Source of the DNA: DAOUTY01 sp964453665 | GTDB taxonomy: Bacteria; Chloroflexota; Dehalococcoidia; SZUA-161 | NCBI GenBank assembly: GCA_964453665.1 | Contig: CAYVQT010000002.1 | Location: 1-64,000 of the forward strand | Direction of reading: 5' to 3' | DNA length: 64,000 nucleotides | Part shown: positions 24,487 through 31,466 of the stretch, piece after piece | Position numbering within the stretch: position 1 is the stretch's first letter | How the letters are laid out: each line of letters begins with the position of its first letter | The notes under the pieces: generated by a model | Seen by the model: only the letters and a program-made list of their open reading frames with translations | Databases searched by the model: none | Told to the model about the DNA's origin: nothing | Made by a program: the position numbers and the translations under genes

Positions 24487-26058
24487 CTAAACGGGGTAGA
24501 CACCGTGCTTTCGGGGATGCCGGAAAATTTTCTTGTCCTTCGTGCGCTCGAGTGCTGCGAACAGGACCTTTCTGGTCTCCCTGGGATCGATAACGTCGTC
24601 AACCAGGCCCAATTTGGCCGTCCTGTCGATACTGATGTGCGGTCTTAACCCTTCCGCAAGCTCCTCCACCATTTCGGCGGGTTTCTCGGCAGTCTCCAGC
24701 TGCTTTCTCGCTACGATGGATACCATCCCTTCCGCACCCATTACGGAGATCTCAGCTCCGGGATAGGCAATTAGTAAATCAGGGTCGAACGCGCGGCCGC
24801 ACATGGCGTAGTAACCGGCGCCATATGATTTTCTCACAATCAGGGTAATCTTGGGAACGGTGGCCTCAGCCACGGCGTGCACCATTTTGGCACCGTGCCG
24901 GATAATGCCAGCCTTCTCCGCCCGGGACCCGATCATAAAGCCGGGAACGTCGGAGAGGAACAGAAGCGGAATATTGAAAGCGTCGCAGAGCCAGATATGC
25001 CTGGCAGCTTTATCCGCGGCGTCTACGTCCAGTATGCCGCCTAGCAAAATCGGGTTATTCGCGATTATACCGACCGGATAGCCCCCAATTCTACCAAAGC
25101 CTACGATGATGTTCCGCGCCCATCTGGGCTTGATTTCGAATAGACGTCCGTCATCCACGATGTAAGCTATGAGTTTGTGCATATCGAAGACTTCGGAGGA
25201 ACTGTCCGGTATTACATCCAGTACGCCGTCGTCGATTAGCACATTCGGGTCTCCGGGTGACTTTCCACGGGGCGGTTTCTGGTCGCAGTTCTGAGGAAAA
25301 TATGATAAGTATTCTTTTATTGCCTTGATACACTCCTCATCTGAATCGATCTCCAGGTCGCCGCAACCGCTGGTCTCGCAATGTACACGAGCTCCTCCTA
25401 GCTGGTCGTCTGTCAGGTCCTCTCCAATCATCATCTTCACCAGGGATGGACCGCCCAGACCCATAGCGCATCTCTTCTTGACCATCGGCACAAAATCCGA
25501 GAGACCTGGTATATAGGCTGTCCCGGCATATCCGGGGCCCATCATAGCCGCGACCAGCGGAATTACACCGGACATCAGCGCCTCTTCCTTGAACAGGTAG
25601 CCTGTATCGGCGAAGAACGGAATCCTTTCGATATTAAAGCCGCCCTTGCCCAGCCTGGCGCCACCCGAATCTACGAGCCATATCATGGGGATTCTGTGCT
25701 TCAGGGCGGTTTCCCTTATCCTGGTCACCTTTGTCTCGTTGATCACCCCCATGGAGCCGCCTCGGACGGTGAAATCATAAGCCGCCACTGCTGCGTCTCT
25801 AATTGTGATACCATCATCAATTTTGCCGTATCCGGTGATGACCCCGTCCGCAGGGACCAAATCGGTAGCGCCTTCCTCGTTGCCCAGCATTCCGTGCTCG
25901 ACAAAAGACCCCTTCTCGAACAAAAGGTCAACCCTTTCGCGGGCGGTCAGCTTATCCCTGTCGTGCTGCTTCCTGACCGCTTCATCTCCGCCCATTCTCT
26001 CGATATCATCACGGAGTTCCGCAAGCTTTTTGACCTCCTCCTTCATCCTGTCACCCAT
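24487..26058 (-). CDS. Acyl-CoA carboxylase carboxyltransferase (beta) subunit
   Basis: The 523-residue protein resembles the propionyl-/methylcrotonyl-CoA carboxylase beta subunit: KQHDRDKLTARERVDLLFEKGSF, the oxyanion-type sites in WLVDSGGARLGKGG and GAGYYAMCGRAFDPDL, FLSDVPGFMIGSRAEKAGI, and AYPGAEISVMGAEGMV. It transfers CO2 from carboxybiotin to an acyl-CoA or, with a membrane decarboxylase, works in reverse. No biotin carboxylase or biotin carrier gene is in the window. It heads the operon that continues with the hydratase, BKACE and three acyl-CoA dehydrogenases. The ribosome site TTAGGAGGT is strong. Confidence 0.92.
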   Translation of the reverse strand: MGDRMKEEVKKLAELRDDIERMGGDEAVRKQHDRDKLTARERVDLLFEKGSFVEHGMLGNEEGATDLVPADGVITGYGKIDDGITIRDAAVAAYDFTVRGGSMGVINETKVTRIRETALKHRIPMIWLVDSGGARLGKGGFNIERIPFFADTGYLFKEEALMSGVIPLVAAMMGPGYAGTAYIPGLSDFVPMVKKRCAMGLGGPSLVKMMIGEDLTDDQLGGARVHCETSGCGDLEIDSDEECIKAIKEYLSYFPQNCDQKPPRGKSPGDPNVLIDDGVLDVIPDSSSEVFDMHKLIAYIVDDGRLFEIKPRWARNIIVGFGRIGGYPVGIIANNPILLGGILDVDAADKAARHIWLCDAFNIPLLFLSDVPGFMIGSRAEKAGIIRHGAKMVHAVAEATVPKITLIVRKSYGAGYYAMCGRAFDPDLLIAYPGAEISVMGAEGMVSIVARKQLETAEKPAEMVEELAEGLRPHISIDRTAKLGLVDDVIDPRETRKVLFAALERTKDKKIFRHPRKHGVYPV

Positions 26059-26170
26059 TTTCCACCTCCTAACAGGCTTAACTTACAGGGCTAACTACTG
26101 CGGTGAGTCAGTAGCGATATGTTAGTATCAATTTCTGAATTTGTAAAACACTTCACGGTAGCCGTGTAGT

Positions 26171-26194
26171 AGGAGCGTTCAATTGAACGCCCCT
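26171..26194. repeat. Imperfect palindrome with AATT centre
   Basis: The core GCGTTCAATTGAACGC (26175-26190) is perfectly self-complementary; the outer arms AGGA/CCCT carry one mismatch. It is a variant of the 28-bp palindrome at 11461. It lies between the DUF35 gene and the carboxyltransferase operon and may end transcription between them. Confidence 0.75.
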
Positions 26195-26226
26195 CCGGTA
26201 ATAAGATACGTTGTCTGTCTCGCTCC

Positions 26227-26703
26227 TCAATGGATGATCTCGAAGTGATCGATGTCGTGGAAGTAGTCGCCCGTTCTGGTCTCGCTGAATACCGCTCGCA
26301 CGCGCAGGCCGGCCTTAATTTTCTTTTCATCTGTCTCCTCAAGGCAGTGAACGATGTTGGAGTCGCTTCCATCAAGTTTAATATATGCTGCGGTGTATGG
26401 AATATTCTTTGGCTCACCTCTGGTCGTGTCCGTATAAGGGAAGTTGGTTACCGTAAAAGCGAGCAGGGTTCCCTCATTACCTACGGGCACGAATTCCACC
26501 ATGGTAACGAAACAGTCGCGACATACTACGCGCGGCGGAACGTAAATTTTACCGCACCTGGGACACTTGACTCCGTATATGCGTTTGTTGTCCCTTAATT
26601 CCATGAGGAACCTGCTATAGTAGAAACCAGCGTGGTAGTCGTATGGCATGTCGGCCATATATGCTACACTCAGAGGAACCGAATCACTCCTCTGTTCTTC
26701 CAT
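26227..26703 (-). CDS. DUF35 OB-fold/zinc-ribbon protein
   Basis: A 158-residue protein with a rubredoxin-like zinc ribbon (CPRCGKIYVPPRVVCRDC) followed by an OB fold (GTLLAFTVTNFPYTDT, YTAAYIKLDGSDSNIVHCL, GLRVRAVFSE). DUF35 proteins pair with thiolase-fold enzymes; known examples are the archaeal acetoacetyl-CoA thiolase/HMG-CoA synthase complex and the ChsH2/Ltp2 aldolase of steroid side-chain breakdown. The ATG follows GGAGGAC. It lies 99 bases after the thiolase-like gene, with a tandem hairpin between, and is probably its partner. Confidence 0.88.
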   Translation of the reverse strand: MEEQRSDSVPLSVAYMADMPYDYHAGFYYSRFLMELRDNKRIYGVKCPRCGKIYVPPRVVCRDCFVTMVEFVPVGNEGTLLAFTVTNFPYTDTTRGEPKNIPYTAAYIKLDGSDSNIVHCLEETDEKKIKAGLRVRAVFSETRTGDYFHDIDHFEIIH

Positions 26704-26738
26704 AGCGTGTCCTCCTGTCAGCAGACCTGGTTAGCCTG

Positions 26739-26778
26739 GAGCATCTGCTCAAGGCGCTGTTGGAGCGGATGCTCCAAC
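26739..26778. repeat. Tandem hairpins of the GGAGC/GCTCC type
   Basis: A small hairpin GAGC-ATCT-GCTC (26739-26750) is followed by GTTGGAGC-GGAT-GCTCCAAC (26759-26778). The design matches the pair at 16407-16452, including the ATCT loop. It separates a thiolase-like gene from its DUF35 gene. Confidence 0.75.
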
Positions 26779-26802
26779 CTACCCGTAGTTCTCAAACAAG
26801 CC

Positions 26803-27969
26803 CTAGTCCAACTGAGGCGAAGCACTTATTACGGTTACGTCGGACCAGAAACAACCGCCGAAACCGGTAGCGACGACTACCTTCGCCCCCTCCACCTGCT
26901 TCTTCTCTGCCTTCCCCATAACCTGCAGAGCGGCCTCTCCTATTCTTATCAGGCCCGTGGCACCGATGGGGTTGGTTGCCAGTACGCCCCCGGAGGGGTT
27001 TATTGGGAGCTCGCCATCCATGTTTGTCATACCGCTCCTGATGAGCCGGGGCCCTCCCCCCTCCTCACAGAGCCCCAGCGCCTCCATCCATGTGACGCCG
27101 GCTGTCGATGCGGGTACATACAGCTCGGCCACGTCGAACTGGCGGTAAGGGTCGGTGATGCCTGCCATTTTATAGGCCTCACCAGCAGCACGCTCCAGAG
27201 ACGGCAGGTTCGCCAACCCGATTCCGTCTGCTACCTGGACCAGAATGTGACAGTCCCCCACACCCAGTATCCATGCGGGCCTCTCGGTAATACGCCTGGC
27301 CTTATCCTCTACCGCAAATATTACAGCACAGGCGCCGTCGCTCCGGGGACACATATCGAGAAGCTTCATGGGGTAGGATATATAGGGTGATTTCATCACC
27401 TCCTCTACCGTGATAGCCTGCCGAAGGTGGGCGTAAGGGTTGCACTGTGCCGCATTGTTGTGATCCCGCACGGAGACGAGCGCCGCATCCTCTTCGGTAG
27501 CGCCGTACTTACTCATATACGCGGTGTACTGGGCTGCCAGCGGGCCTATCGCTCCACCGCAGAACTCCCTTTCTACAATGGGGTCAAAGCAGGTTGATAT
27601 CGCTGCGGTAGTATCAGATTCGGAGTTCTGCTCCCAGCCGATGGCCAGTACTGTGTCAAACAGGCCTGATGCCGCGTGGTAAAATCCGGCGTGCCCTACC
27701 GCGCTGCCCGTCGTTCCTCCCGTAGTAACCTTCATGATCGGCTTCATATATCCGCCGGAACCGTCTACGCTCCACATATCTACATAGTTGATTGATTCGA
27801 AATGGTCCATGTTCCCGATCACTATGGAATCTATATCCGCCATAGTCAGTTCAGCGCTCTCCAGCGCCCTCTTAACCGCAATGCCGATTAATTCCTGGCC
27901 TTTACAGTCGGTGTTCCTGGACTTGTGATGGGTTTGCCCTACTCCTACTATTCCGACTCTATTCTTCAT
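26803..27969 (-). CDS. Thiolase-like (SCP-x/Ltp2 type) protein without nucleophilic Cys
   Basis: The 388-residue protein has the thiolase fold of the lipid-transfer class: VGIVGVGQTHHKSRN, the dimer loop YVDMWSVDG, SVRDHNNAAQCNPYAHLR, and the C-terminal NPSGGVLATNPIGATGLIRI. At the place of the usual nucleophile (CASG in thiolases) it reads TTGGTTGSAVG, so no Cys is present. Such proteins cannot run the normal Claisen reaction; the steroid enzyme Ltp2 is a retro-aldolase. The GGxxxxGHP loop is also changed (NPIGA in place of HPxGA). The ATG at 27969 fits the family start; the longer open frame upstream overlaps the previous gene. Confidence 0.88.
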   Translation of the reverse strand: MKNRVGIVGVGQTHHKSRNTDCKGQELIGIAVKRALESAELTMADIDSIVIGNMDHFESINYVDMWSVDGSGGYMKPIMKVTTGGTTGSAVGHAGFYHAASGLFDTVLAIGWEQNSESDTTAAISTCFDPIVEREFCGGAIGPLAAQYTAYMSKYGATEEDAALVSVRDHNNAAQCNPYAHLRQAITVEEVMKSPYISYPMKLLDMCPRSDGACAVIFAVEDKARRITERPAWILGVGDCHILVQVADGIGLANLPSLERAAGEAYKMAGITDPYRQFDVAELYVPASTAGVTWMEALGLCEEGGGPRLIRSGMTNMDGELPINPSGGVLATNPIGATGLIRIGEAALQVMGKAEKKQVEGAKVVVATGFGGCFWSDVTVISASPQLD

Positions 27970-28013
27970 CGCAGCGTGGGTCCCCCGGGTAAAATCCCTG
28001 TCTGTTCTCTGTT

Positions 28014-29150
28014 CTATCTTCCGAGTATGAATACGCAGTGCCCCTGTCCGCACGCGCCTTCGATACCGTGCGCCAGCGCTACTTTGGCACCCTTAACCTG
28101 TCTGGCGCCGGCTTCACCTCTGAGCTGCAGTACCGTCTCGGCAATCCGCGCCAGCCCGGCTACCTGAACTGGATGTGCGGAAAGTACCCCGCCCGATGGA
28201 TTGACGGGTAGGGCGCCGTCCATCTGCGTCGTGCCTGAATCGATCATGTCGCCACCCTCACCCCGCCCGCAGAATCCCAGCCCTTCCATCCACATAAGCT
28301 CCATATATGAGAAAGCGTCGTATACCTCGGCTACATCGATTTCCTTTACCGGGTCCTGAATCCCTGCCATGCCGTAAGCTCTCCCGGCAGCCGAAATTAA
28401 AGCATCTACGTCGGCCAGATCGCGGTCTCCAAGGTGATATGCGTCCGCGCAGTGACCGACGCCCCTTATCCAAACTGGATTACTGCACCTTTTCCTTGCT
28501 ACAGCCTCCCCCGCCATTATTATGGCGCACGCGCCATCGGATACGGGGGATGCATCAAGGAGCTTTATCGGGTCTGCCAGGAGCCTGGACTTGAGCACAT
28601 CATCGGCCGTGATGTCGAGGGGCATATGTGCGTATGGATTGGCCTTGGCGTTCTTGTGGTTCTTAACTGAAACATTTGCGCATTGCCCCTCGGTGATACC
28701 ATATTTGTGCATATAGCTCCTCATCTGGAGTGCTGAGGAATTTATCGCGTCAAGACCCAGGATGCGCTCGTAGACGGGGTCGAACATGGCGTTTGTGATT
28801 ACCGCCGGGATTCCCTCTGATACCTTGCTTTGCGCCACCACCAGAGTTATATCGTGGAGGCCGGAAAGGAGCCGCATAATCCCCATCAATGCGCCGTAGG
28901 TTCCATCACCCTCCACGTTGGTGGTAGGGACCTTGTGTGAACCGGTTGCCTCTGTAATCGTCATGCATGAAATGGTGCGGCCATCCCAGAAATCGTTACA
29001 AACCGTGATCGTATTGTCTATGTCATCGATAGTCAGTTCCGCGTCTTCCAGCGCTTTGCAGGTGACCTCGTACGCCATCTCAGCGTGAGAGGCGGGATTA
29101 TATCTCTGATATTTAGTCTGGGCTACTCCTATGATTGCCACTTTGTCCAC
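28014..29150 (-). CDS. Thiolase-like (SCP-x/Ltp2 type) protein without nucleophilic Cys (second copy)
   Basis: A 378-residue paralogue of the next protein: VAIIGVAQTKYQRYNPASHAEM at the start, SVKNHKNAKANPYAHM in the middle, NPSGGVLSAHPVQVAGLARI and HGIEGACGQGHCVFIL at the end. The nucleophile loop reads TNVEGDGTYGA, where an ordinary thiolase has Cys. The His of the C-terminal GGVLSAHP loop is kept. It follows a DUF35 gene by 41 bases. The pair probably forms a carbon-carbon lyase complex acting on the product of the MaoC hydratase. The substrate is unknown. Confidence 0.88.
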   Translation of the reverse strand: MDKVAIIGVAQTKYQRYNPASHAEMAYEVTCKALEDAELTIDDIDNTITVCNDFWDGRTISCMTITEATGSHKVPTTNVEGDGTYGALMGIMRLLSGLHDITLVVAQSKVSEGIPAVITNAMFDPVYERILGLDAINSSALQMRSYMHKYGITEGQCANVSVKNHKNAKANPYAHMPLDITADDVLKSRLLADPIKLLDASPVSDGACAIIMAGEAVARKRCSNPVWIRGVGHCADAYHLGDRDLADVDALISAAGRAYGMAGIQDPVKEIDVAEVYDAFSYMELMWMEGLGFCGRGEGGDMIDSGTTQMDGALPVNPSGGVLSAHPVQVAGLARIAETVLQLRGEAGARQVKGAKVALAHGIEGACGQGHCVFILGR

Positions 29151-29191
29151 GGTTCACTCCTGGAGTAAAGTCACTCCGCTTGTGGCATTGC

Positions 29192-29668
29192 TCATGATCT
29201 CAACGGCCTGAAATATTTAATGTCCAGGTAATTACCCTCTCGTGCTTCCCGGAACACCGCCTGCACTCTCATGCCAACCCTGATATCTTCCGGCTCGATT
29301 TCTCCCAGCAGGTGTACCAGGCCGCTGCTCGCTCCATCCAGCTTTATGATGCCCAGTGCGTAGGGAGGTTCCAGCGGCTGAATCCCCGGAACGGAATATC
29401 TTGTTATAGTATAGGTTAACAGAGTGCCTGCGTCTCCGACCTTTACCCACTCGTCAATGTCGAGGAAACACCGCGGGCAGGTCTCCCTGGGTGGTACATA
29501 CACCCACCCGCACCGGTGACATTTCGTGCCCCAGATCTTGCGGTGGTCCTTTATCTCCCGGTAGAATCTGCTCCCCGCCTTCCCTGCGTGCCATGTATAT
29601 GGGAGCTTTATGCGGCTGGGGTACTTTAGAGTCCCGGTGTTGCCCAGTTCCTCACTGCTAACAGCCAT
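29192..29668 (-). CDS. DUF35 OB-fold/zinc-ribbon protein (second copy)
   Basis: The zinc ribbon CHRCGWVYVPPRETCPRC lies near residue 50, followed by OB-fold strands (GTLLTYTITRY, YALGIIKLDGASSGLVHLLG, GMRVQAVFREA). The length of 158 residues equals that of the other copy. Its gene lies between a MaoC-type hydratase gene (21 bases) and a thiolase-like gene (41 bases). This order, hydratase then DUF35 then thiolase-like, is the same set as chsH1-chsH2-ltp2 in the mycobacterial igr operon. Confidence 0.88.
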   Translation of the reverse strand: MAVSSEELGNTGTLKYPSRIKLPYTWHAGKAGSRFYREIKDHRKIWGTKCHRCGWVYVPPRETCPRCFLDIDEWVKVGDAGTLLTYTITRYSVPGIQPLEPPYALGIIKLDGASSGLVHLLGEIEPEDIRVGMRVQAVFREAREGNYLDIKYFRPLRS

Positions 29669-29689
29669 AGCTGTACTCTCCTCGCGTCT

Positions 29690-30121
29690 TTAGCCGGACT
29701 TCTTGGCAATCAGCACTTTCATGGTTGAAATTGCGACGTCTTCGCCCCTCTGGTTCTTGACCGATTCCTTTAGATTAACAACGCCGCCCAGTTCGCCTTT
29801 GTCCTGTTTCTCAATAACCTCCAGCTCTACGTGGATGGTGTCGCCGATCCTGGTCGGTGCCGTAAACCTTACCTTGTCCATGCCGTAGAAGGCGATAATC
29901 GCCATCTCGTAAAGGGGCATAAGTCCCGTGGCGACCGAGAGAACCAGCATACCGTGAGCTATTCTCTCGCCAAACGGGGACTTTTTAGCATATTCTATAT
30001 TGGTATGAAGTGGGTACCAGTCCCCGCTGAAGGCGGCGAAATTGACTATATCTGCTTCCGTGATCGTCCTCGCTCTCGTTACTTCTATATCACCAACCTG
30101 AAAGTCATCGTAGTATCTCAT
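29690..30121 (-). CDS. MaoC-like (R-specific) enoyl-CoA hydratase
   Basis: A single hot-dog-fold domain of 143 residues. The hydratase motif is present as FSGDWYPLHTNIEYAKKSPFGERIAHGML, with the catalytic Asp and His. It adds water to a 2-enoyl-CoA. The ATG at 30121 is preferred because GGGAGG lies just before it; a GTG five codons upstream would overlap the BKACE stop. Next to DUF35 and a thiolase-like gene it may form a hydratase complex like ChsH1-ChsH2, whose DUF35 domain docks the aldolase. Confidence 0.88.
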   Translation of the reverse strand: MRYYDDFQVGDIEVTRARTITEADIVNFAAFSGDWYPLHTNIEYAKKSPFGERIAHGMLVLSVATGLMPLYEMAIIAFYGMDKVRFTAPTRIGDTIHVELEVIEKQDKGELGGVVNLKESVKNQRGEDVAISTMKVLIAKKSG

Positions 30122-30132
30122 ACTGCCTCCCA

Positions 30133-31059
30133 TCACCAGTTAACCTTGTCCAGACCCTTGAGCCCCAGAATTTGCCTGGCCTCGTCGGGTGTGGCTGGCT
30201 CTATACTTAACTGACGCGCTATAGTGACTATTTTCTCTACCTGTTCAGCGTTGCTCTTCGCTAATGTCCCCTTGCCGGAGTACAGGCTGTCTTCAAGGCC
30301 GACCCTGACATTCCCGCCCATAGTTAAGGCCATAGTGCACATTGGAAGCTGGTGTCGTCCCGCAGCACATACTGACCATACGAAATCCCCGATAAGTTCG
30401 CGTGCAGTGTTGTAAAGAAATACCAGGTTATTGGCTGAAGGGGGAATGCCGCCCAGTATGCCCATGACGAACTGAAGGTAGACAGGCTTCTTAAAACGTT
30501 TCTTCTCCCTTTGGAGCATGAAGGCGACGTTGTTGATCATTGCCGAATCGTAAATCTCCAGCTCGGGCTTGGTACCGTTCTCGGCGAAAAGATGGCAAAA
30601 TTCACGTAATGTCTTAAAGGTATTGGGAAATATATAGTCCTCGGAGAACTCCAGGTAGAATTTTTCCCAGGGGTACTTGAATTCCTTAATTACATCCACA
30701 ATGGGAAACAAAGCGAAATTTGTCGAGCCGAAGTTCAATGATGCCAGTTCCGGTTTGAAGGCTGGTATTACCCTGCCCCGCTCCTCAACGGTCATGCCTG
30801 CGCCGCCGCCGGTGGTCAGACAGAGAACCATATTGCACCTGCTTTTCACATCGGTGACTACTTCCCGGAACAGCTCTATGTCCGGGCTGGGCTGCCCTGT
30901 CTCTGGATTGCGGACATGGATATGGGCTACTGCTGCCCCGGCATCATATGCCCTCACCGCCTCATCGGCTATCTGTTTGGGCGTGATTGGCAGGTGAGGG
31001 GTCATGGTGGGAGTATGAATACTGCCCGTTATTGCTGCGGTGACTATAACCTTTTTCAT
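30133..31059 (-). CDS. Beta-keto acid cleavage enzyme (BKACE, DUF849), second copy
   Basis: A 308-residue DUF849 protein with the zinc-ligand segment AAVAHIHVRNPETGQPSPD, LCLTTGGGAG, PELASLNFGSTNFA, LQFVMGILGGIPPSANNL and GNVRVGLEDSLYSGKG. It shares the HxH and GLED motifs with the copy at 22824 but differs elsewhere (for example 25 more residues), so the two likely take different keto acids. It is the first gene of a minus-strand operon continuing with MaoC, DUF35 and two thiolase-like proteins. Confidence 0.9.
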   Translation of the reverse strand: MKKVIVTAAITGSIHTPTMTPHLPITPKQIADEAVRAYDAGAAVAHIHVRNPETGQPSPDIELFREVVTDVKSRCNMVLCLTTGGGAGMTVEERGRVIPAFKPELASLNFGSTNFALFPIVDVIKEFKYPWEKFYLEFSEDYIFPNTFKTLREFCHLFAENGTKPELEIYDSAMINNVAFMLQREKKRFKKPVYLQFVMGILGGIPPSANNLVFLYNTARELIGDFVWSVCAAGRHQLPMCTMALTMGGNVRVGLEDSLYSGKGTLAKSNAEQVEKIVTIARQLSIEPATPDEARQILGLKGLDKVNW

Positions 31060-31466
31060 GAATTGTGCATTCTCCTTAGGTCTGAGTTTATAGTATCGAC
31101 AGATTGTGAGCTCGCCGGTTTCCGTATCATGTTGTGTTAGGTACGGTCTTGCACTCGTTTCTCGGTGCCGACATCGTAAATGACTGAAGGGCTCCTGTCA
31201 ATGGCTCTTAACGGTGTAAGGTTGTGGAGGAGTGGTCGGGGCCGTTCAGGGTGAGCTTGTCGAACCATGCGTAGGGGCGTTTCGCGAAACGCCCCTACCT
31301 GTGAAACATCTGCCGTCTTGAATCGAGTTGTTTCAGGAACAGTATTTTCATCTTTCGTGGTGAGTACTGCAAATGTCCATGACTGATTCCAGAGCGGAGT
31401 TCGTTTATACAGGGGTTTAATGTAAGCGTTGATTAATTGGAGGGGAACAGTCTGTGCTTCAAGTCA
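31060..31466. other. Intergenic region with a dispersed repeat
   Basis: No gene is supported here. The stretch GTTCAGGGTGAGCTTGTCGA near 31236 belongs to a repeat type found between genes in many bacteria. It runs directly into the 130-nt dispersed element at 31261-31390. The promoter of the BKACE operon should lie near 31060-31140. Confidence 0.5.
31261..31390. repeat. 130-nt dispersed element with perfect palindrome (copy 1)
   Basis: It begins CGAACCATGCG and a 28-bp perfect palindrome (31271-31298, half GTAGGGGCGTTTCG). About 90 further bases match 38394-38523 closely, for example GTCTTGAAT, ATTTTCATC and TTCGTGGTGAG at equal spacing. Both copies are 130 bases long. Neither codes for protein. 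Confidence 0.75.
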
